From assembly GCF_017355835.1 (NCBI RefSeq), contig NZ_JAFEWF010000006.1, positions 62,001 to 126,000 on the forward strand: a stretch of DNA of 64,000 nt. The letters are read 5' to 3'. Made by a program: the position numbers and the translations under genes. Below, one piece after another: positions 17,450-25,504 of this stretch. Every line of letters starts with the position of its first letter. Within the stretch, counting starts at the first letter, position 1. The notes beneath the pieces are model-generated. The model did no database searches, was not told the DNA's origin, and saw only the letters and a program-made list of their open reading frames with translations. The DNA is from Desertivirga brevis (lineage in GTDB: Bacteria > Bacteroidota > Bacteroidia > Sphingobacteriales > Sphingobacteriaceae).

Positions 17450-18901
17450 TTATGATGCAAGTACCCAGGTGTCTTTACTTCCACCTCCTTGAGAACTATT
17501 AACAACTAATGAGCCTTCTTTTAGTGCCACCCGGGTTAATCCTCCCGGCACGATCTCGATTCCGTCTGGTCCGCATAATGCAAAGGGACGAAGGTCGATC
17601 CTGCGTGGGTGCAGCTGTTTGTTTAGATAGCAAGGAGCGGCTGATAGATTTATAGTGGGTTGAGCAATAAACTGACGCGGATCTTTCAGAACCTCGGCTT
17701 TATAATTTTCAACTTCCAGATCTGTAGCGTTATATCCCATCAGCATACCATAGCCACCACTTCCATTGGTCTTTTTAATAACCATCTTGTCGATGTTGCT
17801 GAAGACATGGCCAAGGTGTTCGGGATTGTCTAACTGATAAGTGGGAACGTTCTTTAATAAAGGTTCCTCGTTCAGGTAATACTTTATCATTTGCGGCACG
17901 TAAGAGTAGATAGCCTTATCGTCTGCCACTCCATTTCCAACAGCATTAACAATAACTACGTTCCCTTTTCTGTAAGCACTCATCAAACCTGCAACTCCTA
18001 AAACGCTTTCAGGATTGAATACAAGCGGATCGAGGTATTCATCGTCTACACGACGGTATATCACATCAACTTGTTGCCTTCCATTCGTGGTTTTCATATA
18101 AACCTTATGATTATCCACTAGTAGGTCTTTGCCCTCAACTAATTCTACCCCCATCAATCGCGCAAGTGTGGTGTGCTCGAAGTAGGCCGAATTATAAATT
18201 CCGGGACTTAAAAGCACTATTGTAGGGTTAGATATCTGACGGGGAGATAAAGCCATCAGGTTTTTGTAAAGGATACTTGGATATTCTGTTACGCTTCTGA
18301 CTTTGCATTGGGGAAGGAGATCAGGGAATAGCCGCTTAGTGATCTCCCGGTTTTCCAACATATAACTTACCCCAGACGGAGTTCTCAGATTGTCTTCCAG
18401 AACATAAAAGGTCCCGTCGAAGTCTCGTATAAGATCAATCCCCGCTATATGAACATAAATATCATGCGGAACAGAAACATTATACATTTCCCGGAGGTAG
18501 TGGGGGCAGGAGTAGATCATGTCGATCGGGATGATCCCGTCCTTCACTATGAACATGTTGCTGTAAATATCCTTTAGGAAAATATTCAAAGCCCTAAGCC
18601 GCTGCTTTATCCCTTTCTCAATAAAAGCCCAGTCTTCTGCGGTGATGATACGAGGAATAATATCAAAAGGGAAGATCTTTTCTATACCTTCACCACTGTT
18701 GTAAACGGTAAAAGTAATTCCCTGGCTCATAAACAGTCTCTTTGCTAACTCCTCTTTCTTGTTAAGGTCTTCTGCCGATTCGTTAGACAAATACTCGATA
18801 ATTTTCTTATAAGGAGACCTTATCTCATGTTCCTGACTAAACATTTCATCCCACGTGCGTTGTTCAGGTACATAATTGTCTAGAAAATTCAAGCTCATCA
18901 T
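17450..18901 (-). CDS. Circularly permuted type 2 ATP-grasp protein
   Basis: A 483-residue ATP-grasp family protein (former DUF404/DUF407). Typical stretches are DIYVHIAGIDLIRDFDGTFY, LEDNLRTPSGVSYMLENR, VDVIYRRVDDEYLDP and VIKKTNGSGGYGM, the last being the nucleotide-binding loop. ATP-grasp enzymes ligate a carboxylate to an amine through an acyl-phosphate. It leads the three-gene operon with alpha-E and transglutaminase. The start is ATG-ATG at 18901/18898. Upstream, 190 AT-rich bases have no recognisable promoter match. Confidence 0.93.
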   Translation of the reverse strand: MMSLNFLDNYVPEQRTWDEMFSQEHEIRSPYKKIIEYLSNESAEDLNKKEELAKRLFMSQGITFTVYNSGEGIEKIFPFDIIPRIITAEDWAFIEKGIKQRLRALNIFLKDIYSNMFIVKDGIIPIDMIYSCPHYLREMYNVSVPHDIYVHIAGIDLIRDFDGTFYVLEDNLRTPSGVSYMLENREITKRLFPDLLPQCKVRSVTEYPSILYKNLMALSPRQISNPTIVLLSPGIYNSAYFEHTTLARLMGVELVEGKDLLVDNHKVYMKTTNGRQQVDVIYRRVDDEYLDPLVFNPESVLGVAGLMSAYRKGNVVIVNAVGNGVADDKAIYSYVPQMIKYYLNEEPLLKNVPTYQLDNPEHLGHVFSNIDKMVIKKTNGSGGYGMLMGYNATDLEVENYKAEVLKDPRQFIAQPTINLSAAPCYLNKQLHPRRIDLRPFALCGPDGIEIVPGGLTRVALKEGSLVVNSSQGGGSKDTWVLAS

Positions 18902-19092
18902 ATATTTAACTTAGCGTTTAGGTAAATATATGATAAATAAAATATGATTTGCTTAAATTTTATTGAATTAACTTGATAAAAGTGTAAAGAAAATCCGTTT
19001 TTCCTCTTTGTTTTTTATTTGACTGTCTTTTGGAGTCTAATTTTTCGGATAAAAATTAATCTTTTTCTAGGTTTTTTCTTAATTGTTCTGTT

Positions 19093-20268
19093 TTAGAGAG
19101 CCCGCATGATTACTTCGCAAGATTTTTCTATTTCTTCAATTTTAATAGTCAGGGGAGGTGCTATTCGAAGAGCAGTTTCACAATGCAAAAACCAATCTAC
19201 TATAACTCCTTTTTCTAAACAAGCCTTACTTGCTGCTTCCACTTGTGTGAAATCATCCAGTTGGATGGCTAACATCAGTCCTTTGCCTCTCACTTCCCTT
19301 ATCTTTGGATGTTTTAGCAGTTTACGGAAAAGCTCTTCTTTTTCAGCAACACCGTCCATCAGGTTTTCATCAAGTATTGCCCCTAACGTGGCTAAGCCAG
19401 CCGCGCAAGTAACTGGATGTCCGCCGAATGTGGTAATATGACCTAGAATAGGGTTGTCTTTCAAACAATCCATAGTCTCCGTGTTGGCTATAAATGCCCC
19501 CAGCGGCATTCCTCCTCCAATTCCTTTAGCTAGCAATAGGATGTCGGGAACAACCCCGAAATGCTCAAATGCAAAAAGCTTTCCGGTTCTTCCAAAGCCG
19601 GTTTGAATTTCATCCATGATCAATAATGTTCCAGTCTCCGAACACCTTGATCTTAGTTGCTGTAAATAGTTGTAGTCAGGAACCATGACTCCAGCTTCAC
19701 CCTGTACCGTTTCAATAATTACAGCTGCGGTATCAGTGTCGATCAGATCAAGGTCGGCAAGAGCATTAAAATGTATGAAATCAATATTGGGTAGTAAAGG
19801 CCGGTATGCTGCCTTGTAGTATTCGTTACCCATCACACTTAATGCCCCATGGGTGCTGCCATGGTATGCTTTGTGGCAAGATAAAATTTTGCTACGTCCC
19901 GTAAATCGTTTAGCTAATTTCAGCGCTCCTTCTGTGGCTTCGGCCCCCGAGTTAACAAAATAAACCGAGTTTAATGAAGGCGGAAGTACTGATACGAGTT
20001 TTTCTGCAAACTTCACTTGTGGAGCTTGAACATATTCTCCATAAACTGCAAGGTGCATATATTTATCAACTTGATCCTTTATGGCCTGAACAACTTTTGG
20101 ATGCCGGTGTCCTACATTACTTACTGCAAATCCAGAAACGAGATCAATATATTCTTTGCCTCCGGGCCCGTACATGTAAACGCCTTCGGCCCGTTCAATT
20201 TCAAGTAAACGAGGTGAGGAAGATGTTTGAGCATTATTTAGAAGGAATAACTGTCTTAAGCTTAACAT
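19093..20268 (-). CDS. Class III PLP-dependent aminotransferase
   Basis: A 391-residue acetylornithine/ornithine-type aminotransferase. The PLP-lysine is Lys248 in LLLAKGIGGGMPLG; Asp219 in LLIMDEIQTGFGRTG contacts the pyridine nitrogen; YFVNSGAEATEGALKLAK binds phosphate. Typically annotated as aspartate aminotransferase family protein in Bacteroidetes; no arg genes are adjacent, so arginine synthesis is not indicated and the amino donor is uncertain. N-terminus MLSLRQLFLLNNAQTSSSP fits the family start. A candidate -7 box ends only four bases before the ATG. Confidence 0.9.
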   Translation of the reverse strand: MLSLRQLFLLNNAQTSSSPRLLEIERAEGVYMYGPGGKEYIDLVSGFAVSNVGHRHPKVVQAIKDQVDKYMHLAVYGEYVQAPQVKFAEKLVSVLPPSLNSVYFVNSGAEATEGALKLAKRFTGRSKILSCHKAYHGSTHGALSVMGNEYYKAAYRPLLPNIDFIHFNALADLDLIDTDTAAVIIETVQGEAGVMVPDYNYLQQLRSRCSETGTLLIMDEIQTGFGRTGKLFAFEHFGVVPDILLLAKGIGGGMPLGAFIANTETMDCLKDNPILGHITTFGGHPVTCAAGLATLGAILDENLMDGVAEKEELFRKLLKHPKIREVRGKGLMLAIQLDDFTQVEAASKACLEKGVIVDWFLHCETALRIAPPLTIKIEEIEKSCEVIMRAL

Positions 20269-20272
20269 AGAG

Positions 20273-20280
20273 CAAACTTA
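20273..20280 (-). promoter_or_regulatory. Candidate -7 box almost touching the aminotransferase start
   Basis: TAAGTTTG on the minus strand matches TAnnTTTG exactly. Only four bases separate it from the ATG at 20268, so a transcript from it would be leaderless. No -33 match is evident, which lowers confidence. Confidence 0.35.
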
Positions 20281-20434
20281 GACATTTGCCAAGGTTTAAG
20301 ATAGAAGTTCGGTAAAAAACCTTCATGGGTAGAAGCTCAAAAAGGGGGATGGAAGTTTTTTAGGGTTCTTCTTGAACGAGAAAAAGCTTTGGCGTTTGTT
20401 GATATAGGAGCGGGAAATACTTGTAGAATTAAAA

Positions 20435-20456
20435 AGCCCCTGTGTTTGCAGGGGCT
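20435..20456 (-). terminator. Intrinsic terminator of the 20.5-22.3 kb sigma operon
   Basis: An 8-bp perfect stem AGCCCCTG/CAGGGGCT with a six-base loop, followed on the minus strand by a short U-run. It lies about 70 bases past the last gene of the sigma operon. Confidence 0.85.
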
Positions 20457-20528
20457 GAATTAATAAGAAAAACTAAAACTAAGTGCCTGTATTTTTTTAA
20501 TGTATTTTTGATCTTTAACCAAGCCGAC

Positions 20529-20942
20529 TTAATGTTTGCGCCTTTCGCCAAGCTCTTTGATCAGCTGCTGTCTGAAATCATTTTCTGCCTGATACAAAAG
20601 GTTCACCTTTTGAGGCGGGATAACTTCAGAAAATTGCTTCCTGTAATTTTTTCTTATTTCTAAAATGTCTGCCTCAAATTCAAGTTCATCAACCTGTTCA
20701 CCTGACTTCTTTTGATCTTGCCGGGCTTTACGCCTTTCCATCACTACCTTGTGCAAGTCTTTTTGATAATTACGGTAAACGGGCCAGAAGCGCTGAGCTT
20801 CCTCGGGACTTAAATTAAGTCTTCGTGTTAAATATTCCGCTTTTACGGATTCCAATTGACCGTGCCCCTGCTGAGCATTAGAGTGTAAAGAAGGTATTAG
20901 AAATGTTAATAGTAAAAGTAATTTGAAAATATGCTTTTTCAT
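20529..20942 (-). CDS. Exported Spy-like / sensor-type helical protein
   Basis: A 137-residue exported protein. Start set at ATG 20942 (MKKHIFKLLLLLTF); signal peptide to about residue 23 (SNAQ). The mature part is helical and charged with LTRRLNLSPEEAQRFWPVYRNYQ, a pattern of periplasmic Spy/CpxP-like proteins and of sensor proteins in Bacteroidetes sigma operons. It is third in an operon with an ECF sigma factor and an anti-sigma-like protein, overlapping neither in frame. It may act as a periplasmic sensor or chaperone; this is inference. Confidence 0.75.
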   Translation of the reverse strand: MKKHIFKLLLLLTFLIPSLHSNAQQGHGQLESVKAEYLTRRLNLSPEEAQRFWPVYRNYQKDLHKVVMERRKARQDQKKSGEQVDELEFEADILEIRKNYRKQFSEVIPPQKVNLLYQAENDFRQQLIKELGERRKH

Positions 20943-20952
20943 GAATGTCTTT

Positions 20953-21687
20953 TTATAATGAAGTCTCAAGGTACTGCTCTATCTCCTGATCAGAAAATCC
21001 AGACTCCAGTTGCGGTTGTGTCCCTGTTTGTAAAAGATGCTCTGCAATTACTTCAGCGTCGCCTGTGGTGCTATTCACCTCAAGATAGTTAACAATTTCC
21101 TGGTCGGGCACCTGTGATAATGCTGAAGCTATATCTGAGTCTTGTTTTTTGGAGTAATTTAGAAAAATACCCGTTCCAATCATTACCGTTATACATGCTG
21201 CAGCAGCATATTGGAACCACGAACCTGAGAGCCTTCTGATCTTGACCGTTTTCCCGGGCTTTGTTTCAGACGTTCGTGCTAAGATCCGTCCTTGTAAATC
21301 CTCGAAGTAGTTATCAGGAACTGTAAAGGCATTACCATTCGAGGCTGTTAATTCTTCTATTGCAATACGTGATTCAATATTGCTTCCTAATGTTTCAAAG
21401 TATCCCTCTGGAAGAGTAAATCCATTCTCAGCAGGATCTCCCGCAAGTTCTTCCAGTTTTAATCTTAAATTAATCTGTTCGTTCAGGTTGTTAAAATAAC
21501 CTTCAGGAACAGTAAACGCCCCGTCTTTCATTCCACCTGTAAGGCTTTCAATAGTAAGTCTTGCAGATATTTGTTCCTTAGAATCACTGAAATAATTATC
21601 CGGAACAGTGAATGGATTTGCTGCTTCCATAGCTGCAAGAATTGGGGCCTCCTTTTTCCAATCTTCGTTTATGTTATTCAAATCCAT
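20953..21687 (-). CDS. Anti-sigma-like membrane protein with four FTVPxxYF repeats
   Basis: A 244-residue protein with a cytosolic N-terminus (1-155), one membrane segment (about 159-177) and an extracytoplasmic tail. The N-terminus consists of four direct repeats of about 32 residues, each FT(V/L)PxxYFxxLxxxIxxRxxxEEL, beginning at Phe26, Phe58, Phe90 and Phe121. Topology and position right after an ECF sigma gene (34-base gap) suggest an anti-sigma factor. No ZAS-type zinc motif is present. A single VPxxYF motif is common in similar Bacteroidetes proteins; four copies look unusual. Confidence 0.75.
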   Translation of the reverse strand: MDLNNINEDWKKEAPILAAMEAANPFTVPDNYFSDSKEQISARLTIESLTGGMKDGAFTVPEGYFNNLNEQINLRLKLEELAGDPAENGFTLPEGYFETLGSNIESRIAIEELTASNGNAFTVPDNYFEDLQGRILARTSETKPGKTVKIRRLSGSWFQYAAAACITVMIGTGIFLNYSKKQDSDIASALSQVPDQEIVNYLEVNSTTGDAEVIAEHLLQTGTQPQLESGFSDQEIEQYLETSL

Positions 21688-21721
21688 GATACTATTACTG
21701 ATAGCTTTTAATATGAATGGT

Positions 21722-22273
21722 TTAATCAGTGCTCAATAAAAAACTCTCTATTTTTTTTACAGCCAAATGGAAAGAGGCTTTTAGAGCCCCTACGCTGGTC
21801 CCGGTTATTTCAGAGATCTCCTCGTACTTCAGATCATCGTAGTATTTCATGTTGAAAACAAGCCGCTGCTTTTCCGGTAATGTTAAAAGAGCCTGTTGGA
21901 GTTTTCTTTGTATTTTGTCTCCATTAAAATAGGTGCTTTCTTCCAGCTTGTCAGCTAGGTCATACGATACTTCATCCAAAGAAATATTGTTCTTCTGTTT
22001 TTTCTTGTTCAAAAAAGTTATGCACTCGTTTGTCGCAATCCTATACATCCATGTATACAATTGAGAGTCGCTCCTGAAATTGGCGAGATACTTCCAAACC
22101 TTCACAAAAATATCCTGCACAAGATCATCTGCGTCATCGTGGTCAATGACGAGTCTGCGAACATGCCAGTAAATTTTTTGCTGGTACTTAGTTAAAAGAA
22201 GGTTAAAAGCTTCATTTTTAGTTCGTTCGTTTGCAAACTTTTCAAGTATTTCTGAATCTTCTACCTGCTTCAT
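21722..22273 (-). CDS. ECF RNA polymerase sigma factor
   Basis: A 183-residue sigma-70 family factor. Region 2 is LLTKYQQKIYWHVRRLVIDHDDADDLVQDIFVKVWKYLANFR with the LYTWMYRIATNECI segment; region 4 is LPEKQRLVFNMKYYDDLKYEEISEITGTSVGALKASFHLAVKKI, the helix-turn-helix that reads the -35 element. It heads an operon with the repeat-bearing anti-sigma-like gene and the exported helical protein, so it probably responds to an envelope signal. Target promoters unknown. Confidence 0.93.
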   Translation of the reverse strand: MKQVEDSEILEKFANERTKNEAFNLLLTKYQQKIYWHVRRLVIDHDDADDLVQDIFVKVWKYLANFRSDSQLYTWMYRIATNECITFLNKKKQKNNISLDEVSYDLADKLEESTYFNGDKIQRKLQQALLTLPEKQRLVFNMKYYDDLKYEEISEITGTSVGALKASFHLAVKKIESFLLSTD

Positions 22274-22372
22274 ATAGTATTAAACCTTTTATTTACGCTT
22301 AGGTTTATGATTGGTCCTAATATATAGGTTTTAAGCGCAAATTTACAAAGGTCAGATTTGGGACTTCTCGGG

Positions 22373-23194
22373 TTATTCTGCAGAAAAGAAATTCACTGTT
22401 TCTTCGCAAACTTCTTCAAGAACAGGAGGCAATATCTTTTCTGTCCAGGGGTGCCTGGCTCCGAAAACGTGATCACCGCCATTAACTACTCTCAAAAAAC
22501 TTTTATTGTTCTGCCGATGCAGCTCCTGGGCTTGCTCAACCGGTACAGCAGTATCGCTGTCGCCATGAATAATCAGCCAGGGTTGCCGAATGGCGGAGGC
22601 AGCATTAGAAATATTTAACCTTTCGGAATTGTGTTCGAAATCTTCTAAAAGTGCCAAGTTCAATGGCATCTCCTGTTTTGTCCGGGCATTTGTAGTATAA
22701 ATTACGCCTTCCCGTTTCCAATCTTCTTCCTGTTCAGGTTTCCATAGAGTATTAAAGCGACTAATCGAAGCCCAGGTAACAAGCTTGCTAATGCGGGGAT
22801 CCTCAGCCGTCTGTATTATAGAAACACCACCTCCCCGGCTGTGGCCGATCAGAAAAAGCTTCTCTGGTGCAGGGAATGCCTCACCGCTAAGTACGAATGT
22901 GATCACTTCATCCAGATCGAAAAGCTCTCTGGAGAAAGTATTCTCTCCGAAAGCTTCCAGGTCGTTAAATATATCCGTTTGATCTTCAGTTATCCCGTTA
23001 TGAGAGAAGTTAAACTTTAAAAAGCTAAAGCCCTTGTTATTGAAAAATTCTGCACAAAGCCTATGAGTACCCCAGTCTTTAAATCCTTTAAAACCATGCA
23101 CGAAAATAATTATTGGTGCCTGTTCTTGCTGAGCAGGATAATAGTCGATAGGAATTGGTTTTGAGGAAGAACCTTTAATCTTTAGAGTTATCAT
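22373..23194 (-). CDS. Alpha/beta hydrolase
   Basis: A 273-residue cytosolic alpha/beta-hydrolase with nucleophile Ser119 in GHSRGGG, an oxyanion FVHGFKGFKDWG near residue 32, candidate acid Asp214 in HGDSDTAVP and His242 in GGDHVFG. Similar proteins are annotated as dienelactone hydrolase-family or prolyl oligopeptidase-like; substrate unknown. It directly abuts the MarR regulator (stop and start adjacent), so both are one operon and the hydrolase may be controlled by it. Confidence 0.88.
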   Translation of the reverse strand: MITLKIKGSSSKPIPIDYYPAQQEQAPIIIFVHGFKGFKDWGTHRLCAEFFNNKGFSFLKFNFSHNGITEDQTDIFNDLEAFGENTFSRELFDLDEVITFVLSGEAFPAPEKLFLIGHSRGGGVSIIQTAEDPRISKLVTWASISRFNTLWKPEQEEDWKREGVIYTTNARTKQEMPLNLALLEDFEHNSERLNISNAASAIRQPWLIIHGDSDTAVPVEQAQELHRQNNKSFLRVVNGGDHVFGARHPWTEKILPPVLEEVCEETVNFFSAE

Positions 23195-23653
23195 TTAGAA
23201 GTTACCGCAGTGGGATAGAATGTTCTGCATGAACTTAACAAAGTTCTCTCCGCCCTGTTTAAAAAAAGCTTCCTCTGCCTCGGTTAAGGCCTCTTGGGAA
23301 CTCGCCAGTATCTCTTTTCCTTTTTTAGTTAAGACCACAAGTTTAGCTCGTGCATCTCCGCTAAGTTTTTCTCTCTCTATAAAATTCTTCTTCTCAAGAC
23401 TTGCCAGGATGCGTGATGTCATCATACGGTCTATCCTTGAGAATTTTGCCACTTGGTGTTGGAATACGGTCTGGTTGCTCTCGTTCAAATAATCGCTGAT
23501 TCTTAACACTATAAACTGAGTGTAAGTAAGGTCAAAATTTGAAAGAGTTTGGTTAGCTATCCTCTGCCAGCACATCTCCATCTGCCATAGTAGAAAGCCC
23601 GGTGCATCTTCTACTCTGTCTTCCGCCTGTAAGGTAATAAGGTCTTTCTTCAT
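23195..23653 (-). CDS. MarR-family transcriptional regulator
   Basis: A 152-residue dimeric winged-helix regulator. The wing region is QVAKFSRIDRMMTSRILASLEKKNFIEREKLSGDARAKLVVLTKKGKEIL, with the characteristic DxR. It is first in an operon with the alpha/beta hydrolase and probably autoregulated; the ligand is unknown. Confidence 0.92.
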   Translation of the reverse strand: MKKDLITLQAEDRVEDAPGFLLWQMEMCWQRIANQTLSNFDLTYTQFIVLRISDYLNESNQTVFQHQVAKFSRIDRMMTSRILASLEKKNFIEREKLSGDARAKLVVLTKKGKEILASSQEALTEAEEAFFKQGGENFVKFMQNILSHCGNF

Positions 23654-24176
23654 TCTAAAAACGCATTCTAGCTCCTTTAATTCCCCAAATAAAACAAAAA
23701 ATTATTTTTTAGGATAATTTTTGAATTACTTTTTCATCGGTTAAGAAGCTCTCATTTATATATCAAGTTTCCTTTTTATAGACAAAGTATTCTTTTGTTC
23801 ACACATTTTAATTAATTCTTTAATACAAATTCAAAATAAATTTGTTCTTTGAACTTGCGTGATAAAAAATGTTTTGTAAAATCCACCGCTCTTTCTTAAA
23901 GTGCTAATTTTTATAATTAAAAAGGGTATTTTCCACTGGTAGGCGCAGTCATTTGCACTGTTAAAATTGGTTGAAGAAATTCTAACGCAGGCTTGTTTTA
24001 AGTTCTCATCGACCATCGGAAAATCCCAAAGGGAGGTTCTAATATTCCTTATTGTGCTATAAGAAAAAGCTCGTGAAACGGGATAAAGCAATTAAGGTTA
24101 TGTCATAGAACAATTTAAAAACGGTCTAAATACGGCTGTTTGACAAAGGAATGACAGCGCTGATTTAGTCATTACC
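23654..24176. other. Gene-free interval between marR and hemA
   Basis: About 520 AT-rich bases. It must contain the divergent marR promoter. No gene, RNA family, repeat or operator palindrome was recognised. Confidence 0.5.
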
Positions 24177-24184
24177 TACTTTTG
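24177..24184 (+). promoter_or_regulatory. Candidate -7 box for the heme cluster
   Basis: TACTTTTG matches TAnnTTTG exactly, about 30 bases before the hemA start chosen here. It overlaps an upstream in-frame TTG at 24182, which supports the later start. Confidence 0.55.
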
Positions 24185-24214
24185 TTACCGGTTTTACAAA
24201 AGAGATATCAAGCG

Positions 24215-25441
24215 TTGAAACACTTAAAAGTTTTAGCATTCACACACCAGCGGATAGATTTAAAGGAGTTGGGGAAATTAGTAATCTGTAATCAGACGCT
24301 GGCTGACAGGTTGAAGGCTGTTAAAGAAAAGTTTGATATAGACGAGATCTTTTACATCGGCACCTGTAATCGCGTGGAGTTCGTTTTCTCTACTTGCGAT
24401 GACATAACGCCGGATTTTGTTAAAGATTTTCTTCTTTCATTCCAATTTTGTATTCCTTTAGAGCACATCGATGAATTTGTTAGCAAAGCATTTGTTTATC
24501 AGGATATTGATGCTCTAAGACATCTTCTTCGCATCTCCTGTTCTTTAGAGAGTTTAGTGGTTGGGGAGAAGGAGATCCTGGCCCAGGTGAGAAAGTGTTA
24601 TGAAGCATGCAGGCAGGCCGGTTTTACAGGAGATTATCTCCGCCTGGTAATGAATCAGGTTGTAAAAGCCGCTAAAGAGGTTTATACTCAAACAAAGATC
24701 TCTAAAAACCCTGTTTCTGTAGTTTCACTTGCCTACCGTAAACTACATGAGTTAAAAATGTGCTCCAACTCGCGAATTCTTATTATAGGAGCAGGGGAGA
24801 CCAATAGAAATATTTCCAAATACCTCCAAAAACATAAATATTCCAACTTCGCGGTTTTTAATCGTACTCTATCCAAAGCAGAAGAGCTTGCTAAAGATTT
24901 GAATGGAGAAGCGTTTAGCCTGGAGGAACTAACAGCATACAAAAAGGGTTTTGATGTTATCATTACCTGTACCAGTTCCATCGAGCCGATTTTAACTAAC
25001 GAAGTTTACCAAAGCCTGTTAAATGGAGAAACAGATAAAAAGGTAATTGTAGACCTTGCCATTCCAAATGATACCAGCGCTGATGTTGTTGAGAATAATC
25101 CTGTAAATTTCATTGAAGTGCGTAGTCTTCAGGAGATAGCGAACAAGAATATGCAGGAACGCTATCAGGAGCTGGTACATGCTGAGATGATCATTGAGCA
25201 AAATATTGAAGAATTTAAGCCATTGCTAAAGCAACGCCGGGTTGAGCTGGCAATGCGTGAAGTGCCTATGAAGATCAAAGAGATTCGTAATGTGGCGGTA
25301 AATTCAGTGTTTGCTGATGATATTGAGCAACTTGACTCGAACTCCCGTGAGGTGCTGGAGAAGATCATTAACTACATGGAAAAGAAGTATATTAGCGTAC
25401 CTATGGTAATGGCTAAGGAGATACTTGTTAATCATACATAA
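24215..25441 (+). CDS. hemA: Glutamyl-tRNA reductase
   Basis: First committed step of C5 heme synthesis: reduces glutamyl-tRNA(Glu) to glutamate-1-semialdehyde. I use the TTG at 24215, giving MKHLKVLAFTHQRIDL, because the family begins this way and the -7 box at 24177 would otherwise lie inside the gene; the in-frame TTG at 24182 is the alternative. The 408-residue product has catalytic Cys51 in GTCNRVEF, the SLVVGEKEILAQV segment and the NADPH-binding LIIGAGETNRNISKYL. It leads the heme cluster; hemCD follows after 63 bases with its own -7 box. Confidence 0.93.
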   Translation: MKHLKVLAFTHQRIDLKELGKLVICNQTLADRLKAVKEKFDIDEIFYIGTCNRVEFVFSTCDDITPDFVKDFLLSFQFCIPLEHIDEFVSKAFVYQDIDALRHLLRISCSLESLVVGEKEILAQVRKCYEACRQAGFTGDYLRLVMNQVVKAAKEVYTQTKISKNPVSVVSLAYRKLHELKMCSNSRILIIGAGETNRNISKYLQKHKYSNFAVFNRTLSKAEELAKDLNGEAFSLEELTAYKKGFDVIITCTSSIEPILTNEVYQSLLNGETDKKVIVDLAIPNDTSADVVENNPVNFIEVRSLQEIANKNMQERYQELVHAEMIIEQNIEEFKPLLKQRRVELAMREVPMKIKEIRNVAVNSVFADDIEQLDSNSREVLEKIINYMEKKYISVPMVMAKEILVNHT

Positions 25442-25473
25442 TACAATTCGCTTTAAAGCAAGGATATTAGTAT

Positions 25474-25481
25474 TATTTTTG
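25474..25481 (+). promoter_or_regulatory. Candidate -7 box for hemCD
   Basis: TATTTTTG, an exact TAnnTTTG match, 23 bases before the GTG start of hemCD. Suggests an internal promoter. Confidence 0.45.
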
Positions 25482-25504
25482 CAGTCAAAGGCTAAATTTT
25501 CACA

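Noticed and set aside
24182..24214. Upstream TTG start of hemA
   Set aside because: It overlaps the exact -7 box and adds residues not present in the family.
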